From NCBI GenBank assembly GCA_040758375.1, contig JBFLWE010000007.1, forward strand, positions 31,443-95,442: a stretch of DNA of 64,000 nucleotides. Reading direction: 5' to 3'. A program made the translations under genes and the position numbers. The notes beneath the pieces were generated by a model, which was not told the origin of the DNA, made no database searches, and saw only the letters and a program-made list of their open reading frames with translations. Shown here piece after piece: positions 63,624 to 64,000 of the stretch (position 1 is the stretch's first letter; each line of letters begins with the position of its first letter). Source of the DNA: CAMLIZ01 sp040758375 (GTDB lineage Bacteria; Pseudomonadota; Gammaproteobacteria; Burkholderiales; Burkholderiaceae_C).

Positions 63624-63738
63624 TGAATGATAGCCGCAAGGTTGTCATTCCCTGCTTTTCCTCCCTGAGCAGGCGCCTTAACGTGATGACAGCGATAAGG
63701 CTTTGCAGCCCCGGCCTTGGCCGGGGCTTCTTTTCTTG
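63624..63738 (+). ncRNA. Candidate small regulatory RNA, about 115 bases
   Basis: The predicted transcript folds into three hairpins and a terminator. Hairpin 1 (63626-63649) has a 10-bp stem with GCAA tetraloop. Hairpin 2 (63651-63673) has CCTGCT/AGCAGG arms and an 11-base loop TTTCCTCCCTG, whose TCCTCCCT can pair with Shine-Dalgarno sequences. Hairpin 3 (63675-63701) has GCCTTA/TAAGGC arms. The terminator stem (63707-63728) is followed by TCTTTTCTT. The loop is like the CUUCCUCCC loops of the cuckoo RNA family, but that family assignment is tentative. A weak open frame (TTG start at 63623) overlaps but is not protein-like. Confidence 0.68.
63707..63738 (+). terminator. Terminator of the small RNA
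   Basis: AGCCCCGGCC and GGCCGGGGCT form up to a 10-bp stem separated by TT, followed by a T-rich run (TCTTTTCTT). The right arm also belongs to the larger inverted repeat at 63722-63770. Confidence 0.75.
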
Positions 63739-63770
63739 TGGGCCTTTCGCCCACAAGAAAAGAAGCCCCG
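63722..63770. repeat. Perfect 22-base inverted repeat with 5-base loop
   Basis: The arm 63722-63743 is exactly complementary to 63749-63770, with loop CTTTC. Each arm includes the T-rich tail of the small RNA terminator. It could be a two-way terminator or an alternative structure competing with the terminator hairpin. Confidence 0.85.
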
Positions 63771-63831
63771 CGGGCCATTTCACCGCTCCCCCAGCCCCTC
63801 TGAGCGGGGGCTCCAGCTTGAATTGAAAGAC

Positions 63832-63986
63832 ACCCGCCCCTTGGGGCGGGTGTCCCTCTGGGACAGGCCGCGCGAGCGGCCAGGGGACGCGCAAGCGCAT
63901 CCCCAAGGGGTGTCATGGAGCCCCACCCCCACCCGCCCCCAAGGGGCGGGAGTCCCCCTGGGACAGGCCGCGACAGCGGCCAGGGG
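63832..63986. repeat. Two GC-rich direct repeats with internal palindromes
   Basis: Units at 63832-63886 and 63931-63986 share CCGCCCC..GGGGCGGG, CTGGGACAGGCCGCG and AGCGGCCAGGGG, about 99 bases apart. They differ at a few positions, with compensating changes in the first stem (TTGG versus CAAG). A partial third copy (CCCCAAGGGGTGTC) lies at 63901-63914. This is REP-like DNA with no gene. Confidence 0.75.
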
Positions 63987-64000
63987 CGATCGCACATAGC

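Noticed and set aside
63623..63826. Short plus-strand frame within the small RNA region.
   Set aside because: It begins with TTG one base before the predicted RNA start, has no ribosome site and runs through the terminator.

Overview
The window is about 64 kb of GC-rich DNA from a Gram-negative bacterium, most likely a betaproteobacterium of the order Burkholderiales (Comamonadaceae or Sphaerotilaceae type). The evidence is very high GC at third codon positions, an MSHA-type pilus locus, the order pcaI-pcaJ-pcaF-pobA, DUF1840 and DUF2946 proteins, a PCuAC copper chaperone operon, and GC-rich REP-like repeats of the type scattered through those genomes. This placement is inferred from gene content, not from a marker-gene search.

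Region 1 (1 to about 11.2 kb) is an accessory island, visibly less GC-rich. It holds a minus-strand type I restriction-modification operon: WYL regulator, hsdM, a phosphoribosyltransferase-like gene, hsdS with an N-terminal NADAR domain, and the 5' part of hsdR, which runs off the left edge. Next come a tyrosine integrase broken by a stop codon and two frameshifts, an AlpA-like regulator and a hipBA module. A gene-poor stretch with a terminator lies between hipB and the chromosomal backbone.

Region 2 (11.3 to 20 kb) carries backbone genes: a large membrane protein, an M35-type zinc peptidase followed by a free-standing homologue of its N-terminal domain, an AI-2E family transporter, small conserved proteins, a thioredoxin-fold protein and an ion channel with a zinc-ribbon tail.

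Region 3 (20.1 to 34.2 kb) is one plus-strand MSHA-like type IV pilus operon: assembly proteins (mshI, a PilN-like gene, mshJ, mshK, secretin mshL, ATPase mshE, platform mshG), the major pilin mshA, the large adhesin-like mshQ and minor pilins. Most junctions overlap or nearly touch. GC-rich repeats supply the N-terminal leader codons of at least two of these genes.

Region 4 (34.3 to 41 kb) has a CopD-like membrane protein, a vapBC module beside a truncated second PIN gene, and a minus-strand aromatic operon (pcaI, pcaJ, pcaF, pobA, then a LivK-like binding protein). This operon makes protocatechuate from 4-hydroxybenzoate and performs the last steps of the beta-ketoadipate pathway. Two matching inverted repeats lie at its promoter.

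Region 5 (41 to 50.6 kb) has an HD-GYP protein translationally coupled to a PAS-GGDEF-EAL protein (cyclic di-GMP turnover, which may connect to the MshE c-di-GMP sensor), cyclopropane fatty acid synthase, small conserved genes, a fatty acid hydroxylase family protein, and a MarR regulator whose start codon overlaps a perfect palindrome.

Region 6 (50.6 to 64 kb) holds ruvB and ruvA separated by an opposite-strand copper operon (DUF2946, TonB receptor, BNR-repeat exported protein, thioredoxin-fold protein, PCuAC), then a NarL-type two-component system, phoH-ybeY, a CorA-type transporter and hemB. At the right edge is a well-formed candidate small RNA gene with a strong promoter, three hairpins, a pyrimidine-rich loop complementary to Shine-Dalgarno sequences, and a terminator embedded in a 22-bp inverted repeat.
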